Of a DNA stretch of 64,000 nucleotides, positions 53,861 through 64,000 are shown in pieces. Positions within the stretch are counted from its first letter, which is position 1; each line of letters starts with the position of its first letter. The position numbers and the translations under genes are program-made. The notes beneath the pieces are model-generated. The model was not told the DNA's origin, ran no database searches, and saw nothing but the letters and a program-made list of their open reading frames with translations. Source of the DNA: Argyresthia goedartella (lineage: Eukaryota > Arthropoda > Insecta > Lepidoptera > Argyresthiidae). The DNA is taken from the NCBI GenBank assembly GCA_949825045.1, contig OX463829.1, positions 15,532,715 through 15,596,714 of the forward strand, written 5' to 3'.

Positions 53861-55515
53861 TGTTAGATATAATATTTCAGAGCCCAAATTCTACATTAAA
53901 CTTTAAAGAACCAAAACTAACCAAAATGTATCTTGCAAGTAACAAAGTCACTCATAACCCTCGTTTTCCTCAGACAAAAGGTAACTAAAACAATGAAAGC
54001 TTGATTTAATTCTACTACTCTATAGACTACGGAAGGAAGTTGGGTCCTCGAGTAGTCACTATTATCTGTGAGAATACCGCCTTAATACAAAAGGAGGTGT
54101 TTCAGGGGAAGTCCCCTTGACAAATGGTCGGAGTACTTCCTTAATCCATGTAGTATTTGCGTAAAGACCACTCTAGGAAGGGCCTGAATTAATTTACAGT
54201 GTCATGCTGTAGGATCCTGCTTTAGTGAAGGGGTACGGGAGGGGTCAAATTACATACTACGCCGACCCCGCTCTGAAGTATCTGAAGAAAGTCTTGACCT
54301 GTCTGTCAGACCGATTCGATAGCCATCACAAAGACAGCTAAAGTAATACTGAACAAAATATATACATATTGAATCTAAAAATATAACATATAGTACATGC
54401 ACAAGAGGATTCGAATTTCAAACTTTCATTTTATTTCGTTGAAGAGTGTCAATATTACGCTAGCAGAGTCTGGCAGAACTCCAATCTCCTGATACCACTA
54501 CATACTTCTTAGATACATATTTAAATACTGCGAATTCATTGTACCCATATAAATCACATTCATTTAAGACTAATAAAACTGAAATTTCAGATGGGTTCAT
54601 AATTGAGTAATCCAAAACTACTCTTTCTCACTCCACTTAAGTAAACAACTCAATGTGAGCATTGCACTCAACTTACTATGTTTCATTTGTGTGAATTAGT
54701 AACAAATCAAGCTAGCAAAACTATATTATTTTAGTTCCCAGTTGATGTTCGAGAAGCTTCGGCCAAATGGTTTGTATATCTTTCTACAAACATGAAAATT
54801 AATTGCTCCATTTTGCATCTGAGTTTTCCACTCATATTATTCGAAAAAGATACCCCTTGTTTCTGCTGCAATTGGAACTGTCAAATATACTACCCACAAA
54901 ATTTAAAAAATGTTTACATTCATCTTCATAGCTGTGGCGATGGGGTAGCCCCTGTCACGCAAAATGGAGTATTGAATAACTGCCACCCCCTATGAGGAAA
55001 GGCGTGACGTTAGTATGTAAAATAATACAAAAATACAAAACATAGAATTCTAGTTTTAGAAGATACTTTTAGAAGATACTCTATAGGACTGATATCGATA
55101 TCATTCTTGTATTCTTTGTGACCTCATGTTAGGCAAACCACGGGATTACCTTTGATCTGTATTTTCCTGGGAGCTTAATCTTTGCCAGTTAGTACTCTAA
55201 AGAACTACTGTGAATCGCCTTCAACTTAAATCTAGGGACTTTTCCCTAAGCAAGTCTAGCTCGCTTGCGAGGAGTCTAGATAAGTAAAAGGTACCTCTAT
55301 CACTACTATAGATAATTTATAAAGCACAATTCCACTTATACGCCAGTAGAAATCGACACAAAAAAATGCTAAAACCGCAAGTCATGATGTAGTTCTGGAT
55401 TTTTTAGTTTATTGTTTGGAACTCTTAGGGTAATGTTAATCCAAATTTGCAACGTCGAACTTGTGCTCGCTTCGCACCACGCAAAAAACTGGAAAAATTG
55501 GATCCTTTGTGCTCT
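53861..55515. other. No gene recognised
   Basis: Short frames only, none with a domain. No repeat shared with the rest of the window was noticed. Confidence 0.4.
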
Positions 55516-56590
55516 AATAGTAGTTTATGTGACTGATACATAATGGAGGGCATTTAAACTCGTCATAATAATATCACTCGAGAGTGTTAATGCCTAATTA
55601 TGCACAGTTACATACACTAGGTCTATCTACATATCTACACACATAACATATGCTCTCTTTGATGTGTTCAGGAACCGCATATTCTAGCGGCATGGTGGCG
55701 TTGGTAGTACCAACTTCACAGACAAACTAAAGGCACGAAGGTGGGCGTCGGCTTTCGAAATTTGAATGTCATAATTTGTCGAAAATTGATACATTATGGT
55801 CATAATTTATCAATTTTCAATAACATTATGCTGGTTGTTGTGACGTCCCTACTTGGAGAGGAATAAAAAGATTCCAAATAGGTAGCCAACAAGAAATTTT
55901 ATTTAACGTGGGTTCTCCAAATGTAGTCTGACCCTGGTTACGCAGCAACGAATCTTCCCTGCGGGTTTTGCCGTAGTCGGAGTGCCGCTGACGTCGGAGA
56001 AGTAACGGTCCGAATGCAGCCGGAGCAGGGAAGCAGGTTAGCCCGAAGCGGTGTCAGGAACCGGGAAACCGTAGGGTAGCGAGGAAAAGCGGTGATCCCG
56101 AAGAGGTGCCAGGAACCCCGAACTCAATCGGGGTTAATATGAAGCACAGACAAAACTAAAACGTAACTACTAGTAGTACGTTATGATTAAACGTAAGTAA
56201 TTACTGTTTAGAGTCGTTCGTCGGCGTACGGTAAAAAGGGACCGTTACAGAGCGCCAGTAGGACGGACGTGCGTATAGTGCTGAGTGAGTTTTCGGAATG
56301 ACGCCGGCGCCGCAAAGTCAAGTTGCGGTCACGGCTAGTTAGTTTAAAACGGGCCAATCATAGCAGAGCGAGTGAGTTGTCAACAGTGGAATGTTGCTAG
56401 TACAGCGCGTGAAAATTAATACTGTGATTACTAGCCTCATTTGGTAGTTTTATTAAGAGAATTACTACTTAAATTTAAAATAAGACCAGTTAATGATAGA
56501 GTGAAGACAACGGTAACTTACAACGTTACATTGTAACGTGCGGGTTTTGGACGCAGTAAAGAGGGTTTATGATATGTGTGTGGATAAAAA
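55516..56590 (+). repeat. Repeat family A, copy 4, split by a solo LTR
   Basis: It runs from AATAGTAGTTTATGTGACTG to GTGTGTGGATAAAA. Without the 696 bp of insert plus duplication it is 379 bp, like copy 2 (387 bp). The insertion point corresponds to CTGGTCCTAAAGTGCGG in copy 3. Confidence 0.8.
55839..56530. mobile_element. Solo LTR, 692 bp
   Basis: It starts TGTGACGTCCCTACTTGG and ends CAACGTTACA (TG...CA). TTGT stands directly before (55,835-55,838) and after (56,531-56,534). Uninterrupted family A copies carry a single version of this site. No coding lies inside. It is the product of recombination between the two LTRs of an element not otherwise present in the window. A 4-bp duplication favours a Gypsy-like source over BEL; orientation is not determined. 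Confidence 0.85.
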
Positions 56591-57015
56591 AGTTTTTGAT
56601 TTGTCATAGGACGAGCCATTTTGCTAATATTTATAATATGTAACCTTTTGTAACCTGATTTTTGAGGTTATGTTTACATTATTTTCGCTACAAAAGTGAC
56701 CTATATCGTATTATTATTTCGAAATCGTCTTAGCTCCAGCTGTTACAGGTCTGCGGCGATACCCCTGCACTGTAGTGCACCCACGCTCGCCTGCGCAGCC
56801 TCGGCTTGATGTTCATGCACCGACTAGCCTCGGCCGCTCTATTTCACTCAGTGCGCAGAAGTGCGTGGTCGCCTTTTCCCCTCTGCGCCTCCGGATCATA
56901 AAAACCCTCTAGAGTCTAGCCAAAAGACTGCCAAGGAAAGACTACCTAGGCAGTGGGGTGCCCTGATTCGGATTTATATTCCGATTCGGTAAAATTGAGA
57001 ATTATCTGCGAAATA

Positions 57016-57180
57016 TGCACGAAAGGTCAAGGTCGAGGTAAATGACCTCATGTTAAATGAATTTTGAACGACATTGAGCATACAAATGGAAAAACTATGA
57101 AATATTCTGCGAAATACTCACGAAGGGTCAATTCAAAGTCAAAGTCAAAGGTCACGAGGACAATGAACTTTGAACGACTT
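57016..57180. repeat. Imperfect tandem duplication with AAGTCAAAGTCAAAG
   Basis: GCGAAATATGCACGAAAGGTCA (57,008) and GCGAAATACTCACGAAGGGTCA (57,110) start related blocks about 100 bp apart. AAAGTCAAAGTCAAAG at about 57,137 resembles the (TTTGAC)n tails of nearby LINE fragments. Confidence 0.5.
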
Positions 57181-57509
57181 CCAGCGTTAAACAAATGGCA
57201 AATTCGTCGTTTCCCCACCACACAAAGCATACAAAAAATCAGCAAAAGCACCTGAAACGGCTCGCTTTCTAAAGGCTAGGCTAATTTTGAGTTTACTCAT
57301 TCATGACAATATAACTAACAAATAATAAATTTAAAACACTCCCAACACAAACCTGAAACCTTATCGTTAAAACTACACTCAATCCTTACATTTGAAATTA
57401 TCATGAAATTGAAATCCGAAAATGATAATAGTGACAACATAGTCATAAATAGTGACCAATTGTAAATAATAGCACCGTTATAGCTCCGAAGTTACAGGTA
57501 TAGGTTGGT

Positions 57510-57544
57510 GAGGATTACAGCTTGAACGTTAAGCTGTAATCCTC
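57510..57544. repeat. Hairpin with 14-bp arms
   Basis: GAGGATTACAGCTT and AAGCTGTAATCCTC are perfect complements around GAACGTT. A related GAGGATTATGGCTTGAAC occurs in the tandem repeat at 57,823. Confidence 0.8.
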
Positions 57545-57595
57545 AAACTCTTGCAAACGGTAGGTTCTATTGACTTGGTTTAGGTTTAAAAATAG

Positions 57596-57875
57596 CGACG
57601 AAATAATGACGACGACATTCCAAATCTCAGAAATAGTGCCTATATAGATTTATATAGGCATTATGGCTATGGCTTGAACATTTGATATCATGTAATATTT
57701 CCGGAACCTAATCAACTGGTTAATTCATTTAAAGCCTTAATTTTTAACGACGAAATAGTGACGACGACATTCCAAATCTCAGAAATAGTGCCTATATAGA
57801 TTTATATAGGCAGCCTGGCGAGGATTATGGCTTGAACATTTGATAACATGTAATATTTCCGGAACGCTTATTACT
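57596..57875. repeat. 152-bp tandem repeat, nearly two copies
   Basis: CGACGAAATAATGACGACGA at 57,596 recurs at 57,748. Both contain CCTATATAGATTTATATAGG. The end of the unit (CTAATCAACTGGTTAATTCA) is found again at 58,850, separated by 1 kb. Confidence 0.8.
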
Positions 57876-58618
57876 TTCGGTATGTGATCTGGCTTCCACC
57901 AGGGCCGGATTAAGACTAGAGGTCCATAGCTAGTAAAAACACTCGTCCGACCGTGATGAATTATATTCTTACAGACTAACAGAAACCCAGTGTGTCCGGC
58001 TGTTATGACGACCACCTTCCCGGCGAGGCACCGGACGCGCGCGTCTCGGTAATCACATTTATTTACTGAAGGAAGTTCTTTGCATCTCCTTGCCGATAAC
58101 AAGTGACACACAATGTTTCACTTAACTCTACGAGCACAGCGACCTCCCAGCGAGGTTTCAAACGCACGCGCGACTGTTCAAATATCTTGCACTGAGGTTG
58201 GTTTCCGCAATCCGAACCTGTCTCTCAGTGCGAGGCTCAACTTTGACTTAATGTTCAAAAACAGCCGTGGGACGCGGGCCACACACTACCACTACGCGGA
58301 TTGAATGCTGCTGGATAGTAAACTACATGATTTCGACAGAGCAATTAAAAATCCCGACCAGTTAGAGTGATAACCTTTCTTTCGACGAAACGTGTTCGTC
58401 ATTTCCAAATCTAATCTAATTGTAATGTCAATAGTGACAACTAAAAATTACTATCACGTTCATAGACAAAAAAAAGAGCGCGTTCCGAATTCACTATAAC
58501 TATCATGACGAGATTTCGATTAGGTAGGTTCGGTTCTAAACAGTTTGAAATTTATGGAAAAAAATAGAACGATTATAAATTTGAACTGGATTATTTTGGA
58601 AATGTATATTAAAATATA

Positions 58619-58750
58619 GGTAGACCACGGAGAACCTACATGGACCAAGTGAAGGAGAAGATAAATGCAGTGTCGTATCAGGACGTCAAGGAGAGGGCAG
58701 TATGTAGAAGTGCATGGAAGGAACTCCACCGACAAGAGCGTAGCTCTTAA
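58619..58750 (+). pseudogene. LINE 3' end (endonuclease-reverse transcriptase C-terminus)
   Basis: The frame reads GRPRRTYMDQVKEKINAVSY, QDVKERAVCRSAWKELHRQE and RSS, then TAA at 58,748. This is the conserved end of a widespread insect endonuclease-RT LINE family. Three ATGA units follow as a tail (58,752-58,766). Everything upstream of about 44 codons is missing, typical of 5' truncation. Confidence 0.82.
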
Positions 58751-59070
58751 GTAATGAATGAATGAATATTAAGATAAAATGTATACTTTCCCATACATTA
58801 CGATACAGGTACAGTCTTGTACAAAATTATTATCATGTTAGGTTTTCCCTAATCAACTGGTTAATTCATTTAAAGCCTTAATTTTTATGTTCTCTCATTT
58901 GGAAGACTGAAGCTGAAATGAAATGGTGATAGTTTTTGGTTGTAAGCGTGTGACGCTAATTTGGTTTTTGAACGGGTCTCCGAGCCCTGGTGCGTCCGAG
59001 GCCTAGCCGTATTTGCACATCGGAAACGTTCGTTATCGACGAATCTGGCTGAGATGGATGGGTGGCCGTA

Positions 59071-59419
59071 TCTATGTTGCAGGCAATTTGTATGATACAG
59101 CATTTTACAAACGGCGTAGTCCGTTTACAAACGCGCGCTGCTATGTAATATGCCGAAGGCAAATTGACACTCCTTTATGTTTTTAGTATGTTTTGTTGCT
59201 CTTACATGTTCAACCTAACACGAAGGATAAACGGGGCTTCGCTTCGCTCAACCTCATTACCCTTCACCAAAGCTACCGCAGTGTTTTGCCCTGCTAATTT
59301 GCTATTTTAATTTCAATTTGTCAATTTGCCTTCGGCATATTACATAGCAGCGCGCGTTTGTAAACGGACGACGCCGTTTATAAAATGCGGAATCATACAA
59401 TTTGCCTGCCATATCTATA
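59071..59419. mobile_element. Foldback element with about 98-bp arms
   Basis: Left arm 59,071-59,168 (TTGCAGGCAATTTGTATGAT to GCCGAAGGCAAATTGAC) is reverse-complemented at 59,320-59,419 with few mismatches. The loop holds the same CATGTTCAACCTAACA...GTTTTGCCCTG module as the foldback at 5.4 kb, although the arms are unrelated. Confidence 0.8.
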
Positions 59420-59435
59420 TGGCATTTGTTTCGGG

Positions 59436-59672
59436 CGCTACCGTGTTTCGGATGTCACTTTAAGCTGTAGGTCCCGGCTACTACCGCTACTCGGTGGTAG
59501 TAGCCATAAAGCTATATCAGACTCCCTAATAGGGCAGCTTGAAAACTTCTGACAGTCGGGTTGGCCACTAGCCCGTCACCCCTCCATCAACCCGCGCTGA
59601 GCCAGCGTGGTGGAGTATACTTACTCGTATCCGTAAAAACCTGTGACCCTCGGTGGGGATATTAATGGGAAA
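59436..59672 (+). repeat. Dispersed repeat, fuller copy
   Basis: Matches 9,195-9,367 with an additional segment (about 59,507-59,575; GGTTGGCCACTAGCCCGTCA). CCGGCTACTACCGCTACTCG precedes GGTGGTAGTAGCC, forming a stem. SINE-like; class uncertain. Confidence 0.6.
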
Positions 59673-59687
59673 CTTTTTGTTTTTAGG

Positions 59688-60100
59688 GTTCCGTACCCGA
59701 AGGGTTCCAAACGGGACCCTATTACTAAGACTTCGCTGTCCGTCCGTCCGTCGGTCCGTCCGTCTGTCACCAGGCTGTATCTCAAGAACCTAGCTAGCTA
59801 GAGAGTTGAAATTTTCACAGATTATGTATTTCTGTTGCCGCTATAACAACAAATACTAAAAACAGGATAAAATAAATATTTAAGGGGGCTCCCATACAAC
59901 AATACCACATACAAACTTATGGATGCACCTGGTTACGTACATGGAGTGTGAAAGTAACCGCACCAATAACTTTGTAAACAATATTTTGCTGTGTAAAATC
60001 CAAACTATTCACTCCACACCAACGCTTCCATTGAACGGTGGTACGGAACCCTTCGTGCGCGATTTAGACTCGCACTTGACCGGTTTTTTGTTAGTTATGG
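59688..60100 (+). repeat. Dispersed GGGTTCCGTACCCGAAGGG repeat, full copy
   Basis: TTTTTAGGGTTCCGTACCCG at the start, GTCCGTCCGTCCGTCGGTCC near 59,742, and GGTACGGAACCCTTCGTGCG with GACTCGCACTTGACCGGTTT at the end. The terminal GGTTCCGTACC/GGTACGGAACC pair is inverted. I recall it as abundant in lepidopteran genomes. It is non-coding. Confidence 0.85.
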
Positions 60101-61490
60101 TATTACTACAGAACGTATTTACGTACCGAAACCAGCACGTCGACCTGTACACGTCAGTTGCAATAACGACCCTATTGTTACGGAGAAGGGTACTAAGAAC
60201 TGTCAATATCTGAAGGTCGACGTGCTAGTTTCTGTGCAATATTTAAAATCAATAAAAAACTACCTAATGATTTGAAATCCATCTTGTTGATTATAATTCA
60301 AATTATGCAAAAACCTACAGTCAGCTGCAAAGTTCCTAATACTGCGTTTCCCATAAGTAATGTGCCACAGCGACCCCGTAGGTAGCCTTACCTAAGATGC
60401 ATCGAATAATAAAAAGTTGCATGAAAACAAAAATATCGCCTGTTTTATTCAAATTCCCTATATTTTACAGACTTAGTGCCAATCATTTCTTGAATAGCCC
60501 TCTCTTTTAGTCTTTTTTTTAAAGTCTACGCCATCGTAAATAGTTACATAAGACGGCACAAGTGTTATTTTGTCGATAACTACTGTAGAATACTAGAAAT
60601 TGATGACTTAGTCTTAACTTCAAACTTCAGATAAAAAACATTACCTTTGATATGCTGCCGTGAAAAAAAAACACTAGACAATGTATGAGAAAATATATTC
60701 AAACAATGCCATTGTTCATTCAGAATTGGTACAAAATGTATATGAAAATGCCATTAACTTGAAATTAATGCCACCTTTACTCAATCCGGGCCTCTGGGGG
60801 GCCTGGTAAGAAAGGTGAAAGGAGAAAGAATAGTTTACTCATTTGCTACCGACTTACCCATTACTTTAACTTTGTGAGTAGTAAACCGCTAGTTTGTAAC
60901 TTAGACTGTACTATTCAATAAAAAGTTGGTTAAGAGCAGTTCCACCTGTGTTCTAATTCTACAGACAACAGTGCAATTTAGTGTTTTTGACCTTACATGA
61001 CCTGTGTTATCTAAATAATTGGATCAGTCTGTGGTCAATACTACGATATTAGCTGTTTAGCTAATTGCTGAGGACTGCAGATTCCGATTGTCTGAGAGAT
61101 ACCTCTCATCAATGATGAGACGGCACTAGGCTATACCGGGAGCGCGTCATCACGCTGCTGCATCTAGCTCAATTGTAAGCAGACATTCAACGAGTTCGTC
61201 GAGGCTTGTCGTCATCGAGTGCTACGAAGACGTCGCACAGCGCTACGACCAGTGACTGTGCTAAGAAAATAGATTTTTAGGAATTGATTAATTATTTATT
61301 TAAATTGATTGGTAATTTAGTTTACATAAGTAGGTAATAATGTATAATTTTATTTTATTTTACAATTTGTATACAATTCGTGTTTAGTTAATAAGTTCCA
61401 GATATCCTCTTTGTCACTTTGTCCTCATTGTCCCGGTTCCTCAAGGCAGTTTAATTTTCCCCGGAGCTTGAACCTGCATATAAGTAAGTA
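60101..61490. other. No gene recognised
   Basis: AT-rich sequence up to about 61,040. 61,080-61,270 is more GC-rich, with GCGCGTCATCACGCTGC and an ATGATGAGACGGCAC stretch, possibly part of an unrecognised LTR or host transcript. The evidence is insufficient for a call. Confidence 0.35.
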
Positions 61491-61559
61491 AGGGGGGGTC
61501 TTCATTCGCAACAATCTCGGGCTGTTCTTGGTGATGGCAAAGAGCTGTCTCCCGTTTTT

Positions 61560-63110
61560 GTTCAGTTACCATTTTTGAGGGCAAATTTAAGGGTCCTTAA
61601 ACATATTCCTAAGGGTGCAAGAAGACTTGCCGCCGGGAAGTTATCACAATTGATTGACCACTGCGTTCAGAACATCTCGCGGAGGACTGGTTTTCCCTTC
61701 TAACTTTTTCATTCAAATGCCTAAGAGTCCCTTCCTCCGATAATCGGAGTCAGTCGTTGACTTCCAAGGCGGAAGAAAACATTAACAATGTCAGCACACA
61801 GGGTACACAAGGGTTGGTCACGTCAAATCCGCGGCCCAGTATAGGGGCGTTTAGTCGCCGATCCTTTTATAGGGCCGTGAAAACGAAGGTTTATGATGGG
61901 GACCTAGGCGGAGCGGTTAGGATTTTAATGTTTGACTGCTCAGTAGCCGAAAATAGTGAGGAGACATTGGAAGCCTTGCGCCTCAAACATCCCTCTCCGG
62001 GTCGTTCTTTAGATTTCCCACCAGACGACAGACACTCAGACGAGTTCCTTTCTGTGGAAGCGGCGGACGTCTCCGAGCCTGTCGCATCATTATCTAATGG
62101 TTCCGCGGCAGGTTTGGACGGGCTGCGCCCTGAATACCTTAAAGAGCTGACGTTGGCTGCTGCGGGCGACAATGGTGGAAAACTCTTGGCCTCAGTTTGC
62201 AGTTTGGCGAATTTTATGCTGAAAGGGGTAGTAAATAGGGAAGTTTTTCCTTTTCTATACGGCGCCTCATTGTGTGCCCTTCGGAAAAAGGATGGAGGCT
62301 TACGGCCCATTGCCAGAGGCAGTGTGATCCGTCGCTTAGTGGCTAAGCTAGGGTGTCGCGCCGCATGAGAGGAGATGGCTTCATTTCTGCAGAACTGCAT
62401 ATGAGGCTGATATCGTAGTAAAGGTCGATCTTCGCAACGCTTTTAATGCAGTCGAGCGCGACTCAATTTTATCCATGATAAAGGAGCATACACGTTTCTA
62501 CACTAATGTAATAACAGATCGAGTAACTTATTTTTAGGAGACAAGTTGGTGGAGTCTCAGGTGGGGGCGCAGCAAGGTGATCCTTTGGGACCTTTATTAT
62601 TTAGCCCTGCAATACAGAATTTAGTATCCACCTTGCGGTCACCTGTAAACGTATGGTATTTAGATGACGGTACCATCAGAGGCAGCCCGGAAGTAGTGAT
62701 CGAGGATCTGAGAGCACTTATTAAGTGGTTAGCGAGGTTGGGCTGGAAGTAAATCCACAGAAATGCGAATTATACCCCTGTTCCGGCCAGGTCTCCTCAG
62801 AAGAGCTACCAGAAGTCTATTCCGTGGCTCTGTTCCGTAACCATAACCCAGGGTTATGGTTACGGAACAAATCCGACTTCACTTTATTGGGTACACCAAT
62901 CTTCCCCGAGGGTATCCCGGGTGTCCTATCGGCCAAAACAAGAGCTCTCTTGGCATCCAAGGAGCACCTACAACAACTCCCAGCCCACGTCGCACTAACA
63001 TTTCTGAGGAGTTGTCTGTCAATTCCCAGGCTTACATACACGTTGCGTACGGCTCCGATGAGGTTTTGTAGGGGGAATCCACTGAGTATAATAACGTACT
63101 GAAGACCTTA
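61560..63110 (+). pseudogene. Degraded reverse transcriptase with YLDDG active site
   Basis: Plus-strand pieces in order: VLKHIPKGARRLAAGKLSQL (about 61,600); GSAAGLDGLRPEYLKELTLA (62,100); GASLCALRKKDGGLRPIARG and VIRRLVAKLGCRAA (62,265-62,365), then a stop; VKVDLRNAFNAVERDSILS (62,420); VGAQQGDPLGPLLFSPAIQN (62,560); VWYLDDGTIRGSPEVVIEDL with the Asp pair intact (62,650); VNPQKCELYPCSG (62,750). At least three frame breaks. It is a group in which YLDDG replaces the usual Y-A/V-DD. I recognise this protein type from animal genomes but cannot name its clade. Confidence 0.8.
62831..62869. repeat. 39-bp perfect palindrome inside the reverse transcriptase relic
   Basis: TGTTCCGTAACCATAACCC (62,831-62,849) and its exact complement (62,851-62,869) share a one-base centre. 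The reading frame (ALFRNHNPGLWLRNKS) passes through it. Length 39 is a multiple of three. Confidence 0.9.
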
Positions 63111-63319
63111 CTAGAGTCGATTATCAATATCGAAATGACTTCCACTCAGTGGTACCAAGCAACTTTGCCCATCAGGCATGGTGGTTTAGGCATTCGACGG
63201 TTGCGTGACACTGAGCTGCCGACCTTCTTGTCTTCGTCGCATTGGGTGCGAGACCTTGTCACTCTTATTTTATATATCCATGGTGATAGTTTTCGTATCT
63301 CCTTCGCGTAGGAGGAATT

Positions 63320-63472
63320 ATGTTTATGGCATCTCTGTTCAAGTCGGGAGATAAGAGTGATCCTTCAATTTCAGACCAATATCTGTTCTTCCAACACTAA
63401 GAAAAATATTTGAAAAGATTATACTCAATGAAATGCTCTAAAGTACTTTGACTTTGACTTTGACTTTGCATG
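63320..63472 (+). mobile_element. Tiny LINE fragment inside the reverse transcriptase relic
   Basis: FRPISVLPTLRKIFEKIILN (63,370-63,430) is motif 1-2 of a CR1-type reverse transcriptase. It is followed almost at once by (TTTGAC)n at 63,447-63,468, the kind of tail that ends CR1-like LINEs. The usual roughly 1 kb between is missing. Confidence 0.65.
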
Positions 63473-63640
63473 ATTGGTGTCCTGGTAGCTCTCCGCCCCA
63501 GCACCCTCACTCACAACGCAATTGGGATGAGGTATCGGGCGGAGTCACGCTAAACGAGTTATTGGACTGCGGAGTTCGGGGTTCTGGCTGGAGCCAGAAC
63601 GAGGCGAGCAAGGCGTGGACGCCTTGCCTTCTCTTTTATT
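63473..63640 (+). pseudogene. C-terminal piece of the YLDDG-type protein
   Basis: HPHSQRNWDEVSGGVTLNEL resembles the region after the polymerase domain in this protein type. It fits as the continuation of 63,110 beyond the inserted LINE fragment. No stop until TAG at 63,640. Confidence 0.55.
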
Positions 63641-63734
63641 AGTTATTTCAAAAAAAAATGTCTAGAATAAGGTAATAAGGTGGGGAACAGCCTGTTGCAA
63701 TGAAACCAGTATTGCTAGCTTTAAAAATGTTAAA

Positions 63735-64000
63735 TGTCAATAATAATAATAATAATAAATTAACATTAGAGGACACTCTTACACGAATCGAACTAGGCCC
63801 ATACTTAGCTCAACAAGGCTTGTGTTATTCGTACCAGACGAAGATATATTTAAAAGAGATAAATACTTATGACTTATTATTGATTGAAATATTATTATAT
63901 ACATAGAAAACATCCAAGACTAAGTATATTTGTTACTTATCTGATCACACAAATATTTGCTTTTACCGGGATTCGAACCCAGGACCGTCAGCTTCGTAGC
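63735..64000 (-). mobile_element. tRNA-headed SINE cut by window end
   Basis: (AAT)n tail at 63,738-63,757, body GAACTAGGCCCATACTTAGC, then near the right edge CCGGGATTCGAACCCAGGAC (B box, reversed) and CTTCGTAGC. The A box would lie beyond position 64,000. It is related in plan to the SINE at 10,053 but belongs to another subfamily. Confidence 0.85.

Noticed and set aside
61080..61500. LTR or first exon of a host gene
   Set aside because: The region is slightly GC-rich and ends in GTAAGTAAG, but no second LTR copy, duplication or coding sequence supports either reading.

Overview
This window is animal nuclear DNA, most probably from a moth or butterfly. It is AT-rich and carries no operons or intact host gene that I can recognise. 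Its repeats are of lepidopteran type: tRNA-headed SINEs with an (ATT)n tail, a dispersed repeat starting AGGGTTCCGTACCCGAAGGG, LINEs of the Jockey, CR1 and LOA groups, DD37D (maT-like) mariners and BEL/Pao LTR retrotransposons. The species call is inference from this repeat content, made without any database search. Layout, left to right. 1-19 kb holds old, decayed material: a Jockey-type LINE relic (about 0.8-1.77 kb), palindromes, a foldback element (5.4-5.9 kb), a Helitron Rep-domain relic (7.0-8.1 kb), several SINEs, copies of a roughly 0.4 kb repeat here called family A, a TTAA-flanked foldback MITE (13.3-13.6 kb), and a 5'-truncated LINE with a 14-bp target duplication (14.5-16.05 kb). 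19.4-22 kb is a LINE fragment split by a DD37D mariner, which is itself split by another LINE. 23,112-47,264 is one BEL/Pao element with matching 185-bp LTRs and a 5-bp target duplication ATTAT. It is swollen from roughly 6.8 kb to 24.2 kb by three later insertions: (i) a second, very young BEL/Pao element on the minus strand (24,279-29,161; 501-bp LTRs that look identical; duplication GACAG); (ii) a CR1-like LINE (about 31.4-35.94 kb); (iii) a minus-strand composite of a nearly intact RNase H-bearing LINE of LOA/I type and a Jockey/CR1-type LINE, together inside one 13-bp duplication. 47.4-48.9 kb is a SINE split by a second mariner. 48.9-64 kb is again decayed: two possible duplicated exons (50.5-50.8 kb), a Jockey relic (52.15-52.74 kb), SINEs, a family A copy containing a 692-bp solo LTR, a foldback element, a degraded YLDDG-type reverse transcriptase (61.5-63.6 kb) and a SINE cut by the window end. 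The pieces do not form a host pathway. The coding sequences are copy-and-paste or cut-and-paste machinery, mostly broken. The value of the window is its stratigraphy: duplications and reading frames let most insertions be ordered. The outer BEL came first among the big elements (3 differences seen in 185 LTR bases, all transitions). The LOA-like LINE (one stop in about 1,206 codons) and the inner Pao (no LTR difference seen) are young. The inner Pao is also unusual: two internal deletions left one gag-pol frame open apart from a single UAG. The density of young nested elements and lack of host genes fits heterochromatin or a W chromosome, which the sequence alone cannot prove.
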